A DNA stretch of 64,000 nt from an uncultured bacterium (GTDB taxonomy: Bacteria > Bacillota > Clostridia > Lachnospirales > Lachnospiraceae). Shown piece after piece: positions 52,594 to 60,292 of this stretch. Each line of letters begins with the position of its first letter. Positions within the stretch are counted from its first letter, which is position 1. The DNA lies in the NCBI GenBank assembly GCA_947647735.1, contig CANSLJ010000007.1:85071-149070 (forward strand). The letters are read 5' to 3'. The notes under the pieces are model-generated. The model saw only the letters and a program-made list of their open reading frames with translations. It did no database searches and was not told where the DNA came from. Position numbers and translations under genes: made by a program.

Positions 52594-53192
52594 GAAAAAC
52601 ATATATTACCAATATTTCACTTCAGGCAAAGGGAGACTTGCTGAAAGTGCTCTATGAGCCGAAAGGGTTTACACTCGCCCGCAATCGCGTCTTCAGTTTT
52701 CCGGTGATTCCTGTCATCGCTGAAAACCAGGAGGCGGGGGATGAAGTGACGGTGCTTGCCGTGCGGCCGGACAATGCGGACACTCCGGATAATTATGCGG
52801 CGTTTTTGAGGGAGTTGTCGGAGCTTGGGATAGGGGAAGAGGCAGTAAAGGTACTTTCTGTGGCAGAAAATCAGAGCGATGCCGTCAGTCTGGAACTGCT
52901 GATGCGCATCATAGAGGAAATACCGGATGAGTCACTGGTCTACGGAGATATCACCTTTGGCACTAAGCCCATGTCTGCGGTTTTGCTCTATGCTCTGAGC
53001 TTTCTGCCGAAGATAAAAGACTGTGAGGTGGACGGTATCTACTATGGAGAGATCAAAAGAGCAGGCGGCGAGATGGTGGAAGCTTCGCTGTATGATTTGA
53101 CGGCGTTCCATTTGCTGGGAGACATGATCGACCAGATGAAAGAGCTGGGAGTTGAGAAAATGCCGGAGGCACTCCGGAAGATTATAAAATAG
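52590..53192 (+). CDS. Stand-alone CARF-domain protein
   Basis: 200 residues from TTG 52590 (AGAGGAGG 9 bp upstream). The Rossmann-like CARF pattern is clear: TYITNISLQAKGDLLKVLYE, VTVLAVRPDNADT, then SLVYGDITFGTKPMSAVLLY and CEVDGIYYGEIKRAGG. These last two blocks parallel DFTHGLRNLPM and GLYYGAFEL in the Csx1-like protein at 37.4-39.1 kb. No HEPN, PD-DExK or other effector domain follows. It could bind or degrade cyclic oligoadenylate as a ring nuclease, or act as a sensor for another protein; neither is proven. Confidence 0.75.
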   Translation: MRKTYITNISLQAKGDLLKVLYEPKGFTLARNRVFSFPVIPVIAENQEAGDEVTVLAVRPDNADTPDNYAAFLRELSELGIGEEAVKVLSVAENQSDAVSLELLMRIIEEIPDESLVYGDITFGTKPMSAVLLYALSFLPKIKDCEVDGIYYGEIKRAGGEMVEASLYDLTAFHLLGDMIDQMKELGVEKMPEALRKIIK

Positions 53193-53209
53193 TATACCAG
53201 GGGATAAAG

Positions 53210-54448
53210 ATGGACAGTAGAAATGAGAAATATGAGGAAAAAACGGAGCTGGCGAGAGCTTTTGAGGAAAAGCACAGAGCTTTTTTGACGGAGCTTGCCG
53301 GAATGCCTGTGGGATGGGGGCAGGGGGATAATAGAGAGAAACGGCTGCAATTTTTTAGACAGTACCGGATGCAGGCTGATTTTTATATGGAAGCGATGGA
53401 GGCATACAAGCCGAAAGAGTACAGGCGGTTTATGGAGAGAGAAAGCAGGAGACGGCAGGCCATCGATGAAGCGCGAAAAGATAAATTCGACATGGAACAG
53501 GACGGCGACATCGCTTCAAAGAAGCACAGGGAGGATATTGACAATGTGGCCTATGCGGAGGCGCTGAATGAGGCGGTGTGCGGCTATACAGGAATCAAAA
53601 CGGACGGAACGCCCTACAATTTTATTGCATGTCTTGGGCAGTTTTACAGGCAGATTGCCGGGAGGATGGCGACGAGATATGATTTGAGCGAGGCCGGCAT
53701 ATCGGATGCGGGGATATCAGATAAAAATCTGAGCAGAGTTGTGCGGCTGGTGTGTAAGACGAAGGAGCTGGCGCGCCGGGAGGGACATGAGGAATCACCG
53801 GAAAAGATTATGGAAATGATCCTGGAGGTGCTGCCCCGGGATTATACGGAGAAAGAGCGGAAGTTTATCAAAAATTTTGTCTTTGATGCCGGGTATCCGC
53901 TGTCGTTTGATGCGTCAGCCGGGGAGGAGGATGAGGCAGGGGCTGCGCCGGAGCCGGAGGATAAAAAGAATGCGGTAAAAGATGCGGAGGATATGAAACT
54001 GGCACAGGATATCCTGCGCACATTCTGTGAGGACATTGAGAAAAAGTGGGCGTTTATTGAATCCGGAAAGGAACTGCGGAAGAAGAAAACCATTCAACTG
54101 TTCTGTACGGCGGATATGATGAAGGAGTTAAAGCTGGACGGAAAAGGGACGGGAGAGCCGTATTCAGAGGAGCCCGCCGGCGATGAGGAGTTTTATCTGG
54201 TTCTGGAACCGCAGGGGGATTTTCTGTACCGGAAACTGCTGTATCAAAAATACCTGCAAAGAGCGTTTGCGGAATATCCGGGCGACTTTTACGAGGTGTA
54301 TGCAAAGCTTCTGCGGAAGGATTTTGAATTTACGGATAAGATGATCGCGGAAGTGGAGGGGAAGGATGCCAGTACGATTTCAAGAGAACGGCAGAACTAT
54401 CTGAAATGGATGAAGGCGCTTCGGGATTTTTCGATTTCGCGAGGTTGA
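53210..54448 (+). CDS. Unknown cas-operon protein with C-terminal sigma-region-4-like HTH
   Basis: 412 residues, last gene of the operon, 17 bp after the CARF gene (AGGGG before ATG). No family recognised. It is highly charged and helical, with an acidic Glu/Asp/Ala linker (about 235-265). The final 45 residues, DKMIAEVEGKDASTISRERQ followed by NYLKWMKALRDF, look like a helix-turn-helix of the sigma region 4 or AsiA-like type. It could be the transcription factor for the shared TTGCAA-N20-TATAT promoters in this island, or a Cas11-like subunit; both ideas are inference. Confidence 0.68.
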   Translation: MDSRNEKYEEKTELARAFEEKHRAFLTELAGMPVGWGQGDNREKRLQFFRQYRMQADFYMEAMEAYKPKEYRRFMERESRRRQAIDEARKDKFDMEQDGDIASKKHREDIDNVAYAEALNEAVCGYTGIKTDGTPYNFIACLGQFYRQIAGRMATRYDLSEAGISDAGISDKNLSRVVRLVCKTKELARREGHEESPEKIMEMILEVLPRDYTEKERKFIKNFVFDAGYPLSFDASAGEEDEAGAAPEPEDKKNAVKDAEDMKLAQDILRTFCEDIEKKWAFIESGKELRKKKTIQLFCTADMMKELKLDGKGTGEPYSEEPAGDEEFYLVLEPQGDFLYRKLLYQKYLQRAFAEYPGDFYEVYAKLLRKDFEFTDKMIAEVEGKDASTISRERQNYLKWMKALRDFSISRG

Positions 54449-54480
54449 TATTTTGAGGTGTATGAGGAGACGAAATTTTC

Positions 54481-54509
54481 TTGTTTTGCGGCGAGGATCG
54501 TGGTAAGAT
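54481..54509 (+). promoter_or_regulatory. Candidate array promoter
   Basis: TTGTTT (54481-54486), 17 bp, TAAGAT (54504-54509), ending at the base before the first repeat. It would start transcription inside repeat 1, toward the spacers. Read-through from the cas operon is the alternative. Confidence 0.4.
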
Positions 54510-54763
54510 AAAAAAATGAGGCGGGCCCGAGTAAGGGCATTGAAACGTGTTTACCACTTTGTTTTTCTCTTCCTCGGTTTATGGTAGAAATGGCAAGAGC
54601 CCGACTGAGGGCATTGAAACTTGTTTGTCATTTTTATGTTCCTCCTATTATGAAGTAGGAAAGGTATATGTTCGAGTAAGGGCATTGAAACCTTTTTCCC
54701 ATTATTACTTCCTCCTCTTTTATAGGGTAGAAATGGCAGGAGCCCGGCTAAGGGCATTGAAAT
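54510..54763 (+). CRISPR. Short CRISPR array, 4 repeats and 3 spacers
   Basis: Repeats of 37 nt end at 54546, 54620, 54691 and 54763 (starts 54510, 54584, 54655, 54727); spacers are 37, 34 and 35 nt. All repeats share AAGGGCATTGAAAC or GAGGGCATTGAAAC at the 3' end (the last ends in T). Repeats 2 and 4 are nearly identical, while repeats 1 and 3 are diverged in the 5' half. The GCCC/GGGC hairpin is followed by eight bases ATTGAAAC, the type III crRNA tag, so transcription is on the plus strand like the cas genes. Each spacer carries a complement of a ribosome binding site and start codon. Confidence 0.78.
54551..54702 (-). other. Ladder of mini-ORFs on the strand opposite the array
   Basis: Minus-strand starts: ATG 54702 (AGGAGG 8 bp upstream; 22 codons, MGKRFQCPYS, stop 54634), ATG 54631 (AGGAGG 9 bp upstream; 26 codons, MTNKFQCPQSGSCHFY, stop 54551) and GTG 54557 (GAGGAAGAG upstream; MVNTFQCPYSG, running on to 54330). 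Each stop lies within a few bases of the next start. They may be real coupled peptides or a by-product of how spacers were chosen. Confidence 0.35.
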
Positions 54764-55089
54764 TTGCCATTTTTGCCGCGGAAGGCAAAGTCATATCTGC
54801 GTGTTTTCTCTTTGGGGATTCCTTTTGATAGAGGCATTGTTTCATATTTTCGCTCTTCTATCTGTTGCAAGACGGATTTGGCGGTACCCGAAAGGTCTTT
54901 TTCATCGTCTGCGGTCTGACAATTCTACCAAAAGTCCCAGCATTCCTGCTGGCTTTTTCTGAGCTATCCTCTTAGCTGTTTTCCTTCATATTGGCAAAGG
55001 CGAGACTGATCATATCTGTTTTGCCTGTTGTACAGATATTGTCTAAAAATTAATAACAGGCAGAAGGGTATATTTCAACAATTTTTCTG
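54764..55089. other. Gene-free interval after the array
   Basis: No ORF with a credible start is seen. The only structure noted is an 8-bp inverted repeat TGCCTGTT / AACAGGCA (55022-55062, 25-nt loop). This is the right edge of the accessory island. Confidence 0.5.
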
Positions 55090-55142
55090 TTGACATATAG
55101 ACTACAAGTTGTTATCATAAAGTTGGACTACAAAATGTTATC
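55090..55142 (+). promoter_or_regulatory. Promoter with two BlaI-type operators (pair 2)
   Basis: TTGACA (55090-55095), 17 bp, TATCAT (55113-55118). Two 17-bp sites, GACTACAAGTTGTTATC (55100-55116) and GACTACAAAATGTTATC (55126-55142), are 26 bp apart and each has a TACA/TTGT-like core. Confidence 0.8.
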
Positions 55143-55275
55143 TAAAGAAGCAGATATAAGTGCTGACAAAGATGACAGATGTATAGCAGGAAATCATAAA
55201 AGACAGATGCAATGGAAACGCGCATCAGAAAGTAAAGTAGAAACACAACAAAAAACACAACAGGAGGATCAGATC

Positions 55276-55656
55276 ATGATACAACAGGTTTCCAATTCAG
55301 AGTTAGAGCTGATGAAGATCGTCTGGGCAAACGGCGGAACGGCGCTGTATGTCCATATAATGGAAGAATTGTCAAAAACGGGACGCGTGTGGCAGAAAAA
55401 TACCATTATCACGCTTTTGTCAAGGCTGGTGGAAAAGGGGCTTTTGAAGACCAATAAGATTGGACGCCGCAATGAATATATAGCGCTGGTATCGGAGGAG
55501 GATTATCAGGCAGAGCAGACGCAGGTTCTCCTGAATAAATATTTTGATGGGAGCGCAAAGGGGCTTGTATCAGCGTTGATACACAGGGAGATGCTCACTG
55601 CTGAGGATTATGAGGAGTTAAAACAGTTTTGGGAGAAGGAGAGGGAAAACAGATGA
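55276..55656 (+). CDS. BlaI/MecI/CopY family repressor (pair 2)
   Basis: 126 residues from ATG 55276, chosen because ACAGGAGGA lies upstream and the longer frame from 55090 would begin inside the promoter. The winged-helix pattern is clear (ELELMKIVWANGGTALYVHI; WQKNTIITLLSRLVEKGLL; then a helical dimerisation end). The leader is about 155 bp. It overlaps the M56 gene by four bases. Confidence 0.9.
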   Translation: MIQQVSNSELELMKIVWANGGTALYVHIMEELSKTGRVWQKNTIITLLSRLVEKGLLKTNKIGRRNEYIALVSEEDYQAEQTQVLLNKYFDGSAKGLVSALIHREMLTAEDYEELKQFWEKERENR

Positions 55657-58082
55657 ATGATGTATGTAAACTTGTAATCTCACTGTCTTTATCAGGATCT
55701 TTGCTGATTCTTGTTTTACTGCTTTGTAAGCCTCTTTTCAAAAACAGAGTCAGTAAGCGGTGGCAGTATTATATCTGGCTGGTGGTCATTGCCCGGCTGC
55801 TCCTGCCTTTTGCGCCGAAGGGAAATCTGATGGAAACATTGTTTGACGGGGCGGAGCAGGCTGTCGAACGGATAGGGGAGACGACTGGACAGATAGAAGG
55901 GATGGAGCCTGCAGCGGATCAGATGGAAAACATGGAGCGGACGGAGGAAGCAGGACAGACCGCAGAGCAGGGAAGTACTGACTCAGCAGATGGCGTGGGC
56001 GGAGATTCAGCGAGCAGCAGTGATGGTGCACTTCCGGCAGAAAACGGCGGGATACAGGAATATCAAAACCATGGCATACAGGAAGCGGGAAAGTATGCAG
56101 AGTACCTCTGGCTTGTCTGGCTTGGGGCTGCAGTGATTTTGGTGGTTCGGAAGATAACAATATACCAGAGTTTTGTAAAATACGTCAAATCTGGTTGGAG
56201 GGAAGTTTCGGACATAGCATTGCTGGATATGCTGTCGGAGGAGGAGGAAAGGCTTGGGATAAAACGGCCTGTGGAGTTATATACAAACGAACAGGTTCCA
56301 TCGCCTTTGCTGATCGGACTGTTTCATCCAAGTATCATACTGCCGTCTGCCGATCTTCCGGAGGCGGATTTCCGGTATACGGTACGCCATGAACTGATTC
56401 ATTACAGGTATTGTGATGTTTTATATAAGTGGCTGGTGCAGATCACAGTCTGTCTGCACTGGTTTAATCCTCTGGTATGGCTGATGGGAAAAGAGACAGC
56501 AAATGCCTGTGAGCTTGCCTGTGATGAAGCGGTCATGAAGACTCTGAATGAGGAGGAACGCAGGACCTACGGGGATGTTTTGCTCCGGGCGGCAGGGAAT
56601 AAGAGTACATGGGGAGAGGCGTTTGCCTCTGTCACACTCAGCGAGAGTGGGAAGCTGTTGAAGGAGAGGTTGGGGGCCATCGGACATTTCAAGAAAAAAT
56701 CGAAGATGATCACCACAGTGTCTGTTATATCTGCGGTGGTGCTTATGGCGGGGGCTGTGATGACGGGAGCGGCGGCACCATCCGGAAAAGTGGAGGTAGG
56801 ATCGTATATTTACAGAGACGAAGAAGTCGTTATGGAGACATTGGAATTTAGAGGCACGGAATATTATCTTGTTCTTAATGAGGCGCAGCTGAGGGCGATC
56901 GGTACAGGGGAGTACGGTCTGGACAAAAACTATATGCAGCAGGCGGATATTCAGATGTCGGAGCGGGAGTGGATTCCCATAGGTACACAGAATAAGCCGT
57001 TTACAGGCAGTTATAACGGAAACGGCTTTGAGATTACCGGGCTTACGATAACAGATCCTGATGTGGAACCGGCGGGGATGTTCGGGGTGGCTCACAATGC
57101 GCATATCTATAATATTACGATGCGGGATTTCGATATAGTAAAAAGTGAGAATATTGCAGAGCAGCCGGACTTTCCGATTCTTGCCTGGGATATGGGCGGC
57201 AGCCGTGTCTATGACAATTTTGTTTATCTTGCAGATGAGAATGCGACGGAGATCATGAACAGTACTTCAGGCAGGGACAGCGGTATGAATGCAGCGGGTG
57301 TTGCGGGCACAGACAGCAATGAAGACGAGCCGGAAATTGCAGTCTGGAACAACAGTAAAGCGGCGTCCGAGACTCCGGCTGGAGGAAACGGAATGTCCTC
57401 GTCCTCCAAAGCAGAAGAATATTATGAAAACGGCAGTCTTCCGGGGTTCGGCAGGGCATTTTATGAATTGGATGCGAAAGAGCAGGAGGCGTGGCTTAAC
57501 AGGGCTTATCATGACGAGGAAATCGCATTTTTCTCGGTGGCATTGCAGCAGCTTGATGCGGGAAGCGCTTTGTTTGAGACCTTTGCACAGAAGGCTTATG
57601 CAGATGAAAATGTCAGCTTTTTCTCTGTTCTGACGAACTATATGAGTAAGGATTTGTTGGAAAGATGGCTGGATGAATCGGTTGCGGACAGGAAATTCGG
57701 TTTTCAGTCGGTGTTATATACAGCGCTGGACAGAGACTGGGAGAAGGAGGCAATGGAGGAGGAACTGGACAGACAGCGGGAGGAAGAGTATAAAAGTGTC
57801 GGAGTTACGAAAGACGGAAAGAAATATTATTATCAGGGGCAGCTGGTGGGTATCTTCCTTGATATGAAGCCGGACAGTGCCTTTCACACGTTGGATATGA
57901 ATCCGGAGGGCACGGTAAATATTAAGATTGTCCGTGATGCGGCAGGTATGATAGAGAGCGTGACGTATATGACGGAGGAAGAAGTAAAGGAGCGGTTCGG
58001 GGAAGCACAGGTGGTGCGTCCCCCAGATGAAGCTTCTGATGAGTGGGATGATGCGACGTATGGCCCAGATGAATGGGAATAG
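55653..58082 (+). CDS. BlaR1-like M56 membrane metallopeptidase (pair 2)
   Basis: About 809 residues from ATG 55653. Membrane helices flank a Glu/Ala/Gly/Ser-rich loop (about 75-140). The zinc site HELIH is near residue 246, followed by CLHWFNPLVWLMG and LACDEAVM. After a helix near 365-380 the extracellular region contains a GLUG-like beta-helix stretch (FTGSYNGNGFEITGLTITDP, GMFGVAHNAHIYNITM) and repeated segments such as WLNRAYHDEEIAFFSVALQQ and KAYADENVSFFSVL. No penicillin-binding domain. It is likely the sensor-protease for the BlaI encoded just upstream. Confidence 0.86.
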   Translation: MNDVCKLVISLSLSGSLLILVLLLCKPLFKNRVSKRWQYYIWLVVIARLLLPFAPKGNLMETLFDGAEQAVERIGETTGQIEGMEPAADQMENMERTEEAGQTAEQGSTDSADGVGGDSASSSDGALPAENGGIQEYQNHGIQEAGKYAEYLWLVWLGAAVILVVRKITIYQSFVKYVKSGWREVSDIALLDMLSEEEERLGIKRPVELYTNEQVPSPLLIGLFHPSIILPSADLPEADFRYTVRHELIHYRYCDVLYKWLVQITVCLHWFNPLVWLMGKETANACELACDEAVMKTLNEEERRTYGDVLLRAAGNKSTWGEAFASVTLSESGKLLKERLGAIGHFKKKSKMITTVSVISAVVLMAGAVMTGAAAPSGKVEVGSYIYRDEEVVMETLEFRGTEYYLVLNEAQLRAIGTGEYGLDKNYMQQADIQMSEREWIPIGTQNKPFTGSYNGNGFEITGLTITDPDVEPAGMFGVAHNAHIYNITMRDFDIVKSENIAEQPDFPILAWDMGGSRVYDNFVYLADENATEIMNSTSGRDSGMNAAGVAGTDSNEDEPEIAVWNNSKAASETPAGGNGMSSSSKAEEYYENGSLPGFGRAFYELDAKEQEAWLNRAYHDEEIAFFSVALQQLDAGSALFETFAQKAYADENVSFFSVLTNYMSKDLLERWLDESVADRKFGFQSVLYTALDRDWEKEAMEEELDRQREEEYKSVGVTKDGKKYYYQGQLVGIFLDMKPDSAFHTLDMNPEGTVNIKIVRDAAGMIESVTYMTEEEVKERFGEAQVVRPPDEASDEWDDATYGPDEWE

Positions 58083-58143
58083 TCATAAAGTTCAGAAAAT
58101 GTATGATCGTCAGAGACAACATGATTCGGCGATACATGTAATA

Positions 58144-59505
58144 TCATATACGATTTTTCTGCTGTTTCATTTCGTTGATAACGCTCATACCGATGGGCAC
58201 GGAAATAGCGAGCGTCAGTACATCGGAAACCGCCTGACAGATCTCAACGCCCAGAAGGCCAAAATAATGGGGCAGTATGAAGATAAGAGGAATGAAGCAG
58301 AGCCCCTGCCTTGCGGAGGCAACGATGGAGGCCTTGAGTCCCTTTCCGACGGATTGCAGCATCATGTTGCACATGACGATCCATGCGTTTAAAGGAAAGA
58401 CGATGACCTGCCAGCGGAGAGCGGCCGTTCCCACTGCGATAACGTCCAGATCATTTTTTCGGAAGAGCGTGACAAGATCCGGGGCGAAGATAAAGCCTGC
58501 CGTTCCAACGACCAGCAGGAACAGGAAAGCATATTTCACACAGAACCAGAAAGCCTCCAGCACCCGGTCATTTTTTCCGGCGCCGTAGTTAAAGCCGCAG
58601 ACCGGCTGGAAGCCCTGTCCGAAGCCGATCAGGGCGGAATTGGCGAACATGGATATCCTCGACACAATGGACATGCCGGCGATGGCAAAATCTCCGTAAA
58701 CGCCGGCTTTTCTGTTTAAGAAGATCACGGCGACACTGGCAAGCCCCTGTCTGCACAGGGAAGGGGTGCCGCCACGCACGATCTCTTTATAAAAATGAAG
58801 GTTCGGCTGGAAATTGCGGAACCGGATCTTCATATTGCCGCCTCTCCGGATCATGATCAGAAGAAAGACAAAGCTGACATACTGACTGACGGTGGTCGCT
58901 ACGGCGGCGCCGGCGATTCCCATCTCAAAACCGAAGATCAGGAGCGGATCGAGGGCGATGTTGAGCACCGCTCCGGATACAATCCCGATCATGGCGTAGA
59001 AGGCGCTTCCCTGATACCGCATCTGGTTGTTCAGCACAAGAGAAGTTGTCATCGCCGGTGTGCCCAGCAGGATGATCCAAAGATAAGTGATCGTGTAGGA
59101 TAATATGGTTTCGGTGGAGCCCAGAAGGTATGCCAGAGGCTCCAGAAAAAGAAGCCCCAGAGCCATCAGGATAAAGCCTGCGATAAGCGCCGAAAAAAAG
59201 CCTGTGGCGGCCATTTTTTCCGCCTCCTCGATCTCCTTTGCCCCCAGTTTTCTGGATATGTAATTTCCGGAACCATGTCCGAAGAAAAATCCCACTGCCT
59301 GAATGATCGCCATGACCGAAAATACAATACCGACAGCGCCGGTTGCCTGGGTGTTGATCTTTCCAACAAAGAAGGTGTCCACCATATTGTAGAAGGATGT
59401 GATCAGCATACTCAGGATCGTCGGTCCCGCCAGCGTGCATACCAGTTTTCTGACCGGTGTTTCCAGCATATATTTTCTTTTTTCTTCTGCGTTTACGAAA
59501 TTCAT
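58144..59505 (-). CDS. MATE family efflux transporter
   Basis: 453 residues with about 12 hydrophobic segments in two homologous halves, the MATE layout (LAGPTILSMLITSFYNMVDT near the start; MTTSLVLNNQMRYQGSAFYA; IGFGQGFQPVCGFNYGAGKN). It exports drugs or metabolites using an ion gradient. It is convergent with the M56 gene of pair 2, 61 bp apart. The start ATG at 59505 is followed by MNFVNAEEKRKYMLETPV. Confidence 0.92.
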   Translation of the reverse strand: MNFVNAEEKRKYMLETPVRKLVCTLAGPTILSMLITSFYNMVDTFFVGKINTQATGAVGIVFSVMAIIQAVGFFFGHGSGNYISRKLGAKEIEEAEKMAATGFFSALIAGFILMALGLLFLEPLAYLLGSTETILSYTITYLWIILLGTPAMTTSLVLNNQMRYQGSAFYAMIGIVSGAVLNIALDPLLIFGFEMGIAGAAVATTVSQYVSFVFLLIMIRRGGNMKIRFRNFQPNLHFYKEIVRGGTPSLCRQGLASVAVIFLNRKAGVYGDFAIAGMSIVSRISMFANSALIGFGQGFQPVCGFNYGAGKNDRVLEAFWFCVKYAFLFLLVVGTAGFIFAPDLVTLFRKNDLDVIAVGTAALRWQVIVFPLNAWIVMCNMMLQSVGKGLKASIVASARQGLCFIPLIFILPHYFGLLGVEICQAVSDVLTLAISVPIGMSVINEMKQQKNRI

Positions 59506-59770
59506 AGATATATAGCATCCTGCTGTTTTTCAGAATATTTTCCGGAAGATCTGGCAGGATATCTCCCCCTTCCAGTTTAGTGTTCTTTCTTGTATTTAAG
59601 CTTATCGCTTATGGGTTTTGAAAGTCAAGAGGATTTTCCTATAAAAATGTTCAGGCAGTCCGACCAGATGGAAATGAATTTCCTCGTCGCCGCGCTTCCG
59701 CTCCTTAAGAAATTGATTTCCATCCTGTCTACGTTTTGGTATGTGAATTGATAAATACTCTGGGATGTAC
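59506..59770. other. Intergenic interval between the MATE gene and the padR promoter
   Basis: On the minus strand a TTGACT box near 59630 is followed by an AT-rich region toward the MATE gene, a weak promoter candidate. No credible ORF is seen. Confidence 0.35.
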
Positions 59771-59830
59771 TTGACAGAAGTATCGTAGTGCGATATATTG
59801 TATATAGCAGTGCGATACATCGTAGTACAA
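59771..59830 (+). promoter_or_regulatory. padR promoter with dyad operator
   Basis: TTGACA (59771-59776), 17 bp, TATATT (59794-59799). The spacer holds the palindrome TATCG-TAGTG-CGATA (59781-59795), and AGTGCGATA recurs downstream near 59808. From here to padR at 59975 the leader consists of purine-rich imperfect short repeats around GAAATTAAGAGTTAAGAG. Confidence 0.6.
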
Positions 59831-59974
59831 GAATAAATGAAATATTAAAGTAACGGTATTAAATATAGAGAAAGTTAGTTGAGTGGAAAGTGGAAATTAA
59901 GAGTTAAGAGTTAGGAATTGGAAATCAGAAGTTAAGAATCAGGAACTGAGAATCAGAACGGGAAAGGCGGAGGA

Positions 59975-60292
59975 ATGGACGCTCATATCAAAAAAGTTTA
60001 CGTCCCGATGACGGAGACGGGGTTTTATATCCTTCTCTGTCTGAGGGAGCCGAATCATGGATACGGCATTGTCCAGATGGTGAAGGAGCTGACGGATCAC
60101 GAGATCGTGTTGAGTCCGGGGACGATGTACGGCAGTCTTTCCAAGATGGAGAAGGACGGGGTGATCGCGTTTATCCGGGAGGAGGAGAAGCGTAAGATAT
60201 ACCAGATCACGGAGCTTGGGCTTGAGGTTTTGAATCTGGAATTGAAACGGATCGGGCGGCTTTATCGAAATGCGAAGGAGATGACATCATGA
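59975..60292 (+). CDS. PadR family transcriptional regulator
   Basis: 105 residues with the PadR winged helix (TETGFYILLCLREPNHGYGI, SPGTMYGSLSKMEKDGVIAF, EEKRKIYQITELGLEVL). It probably represses its own promoter at 59.77 kb, where dyad sites overlap the -10. The stop overlaps the start of the DUF2812 gene by four bases, a common pairing in which PadR controls the membrane partner. Confidence 0.92.
   Translation: MDAHIKKVYVPMTETGFYILLCLREPNHGYGIVQMVKELTDHEIVLSPGTMYGSLSKMEKDGVIAFIREEEKRKIYQITELGLEVLNLELKRIGRLYRNAKEMTS

Noticed and set aside
51538-52602. 354-codon minus-strand ORF opposite the large RAMP gene
   Set aside because: Low-complexity repeats on that strand come from the Gly/Ser/Asn codons of the tail; there is no start signal.
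54449-55275. Possible insertion sequence or integrase remnant around the array
   Set aside because: No transposase fragment, terminal inverted repeats or target-site duplication could be found by reading both strands.
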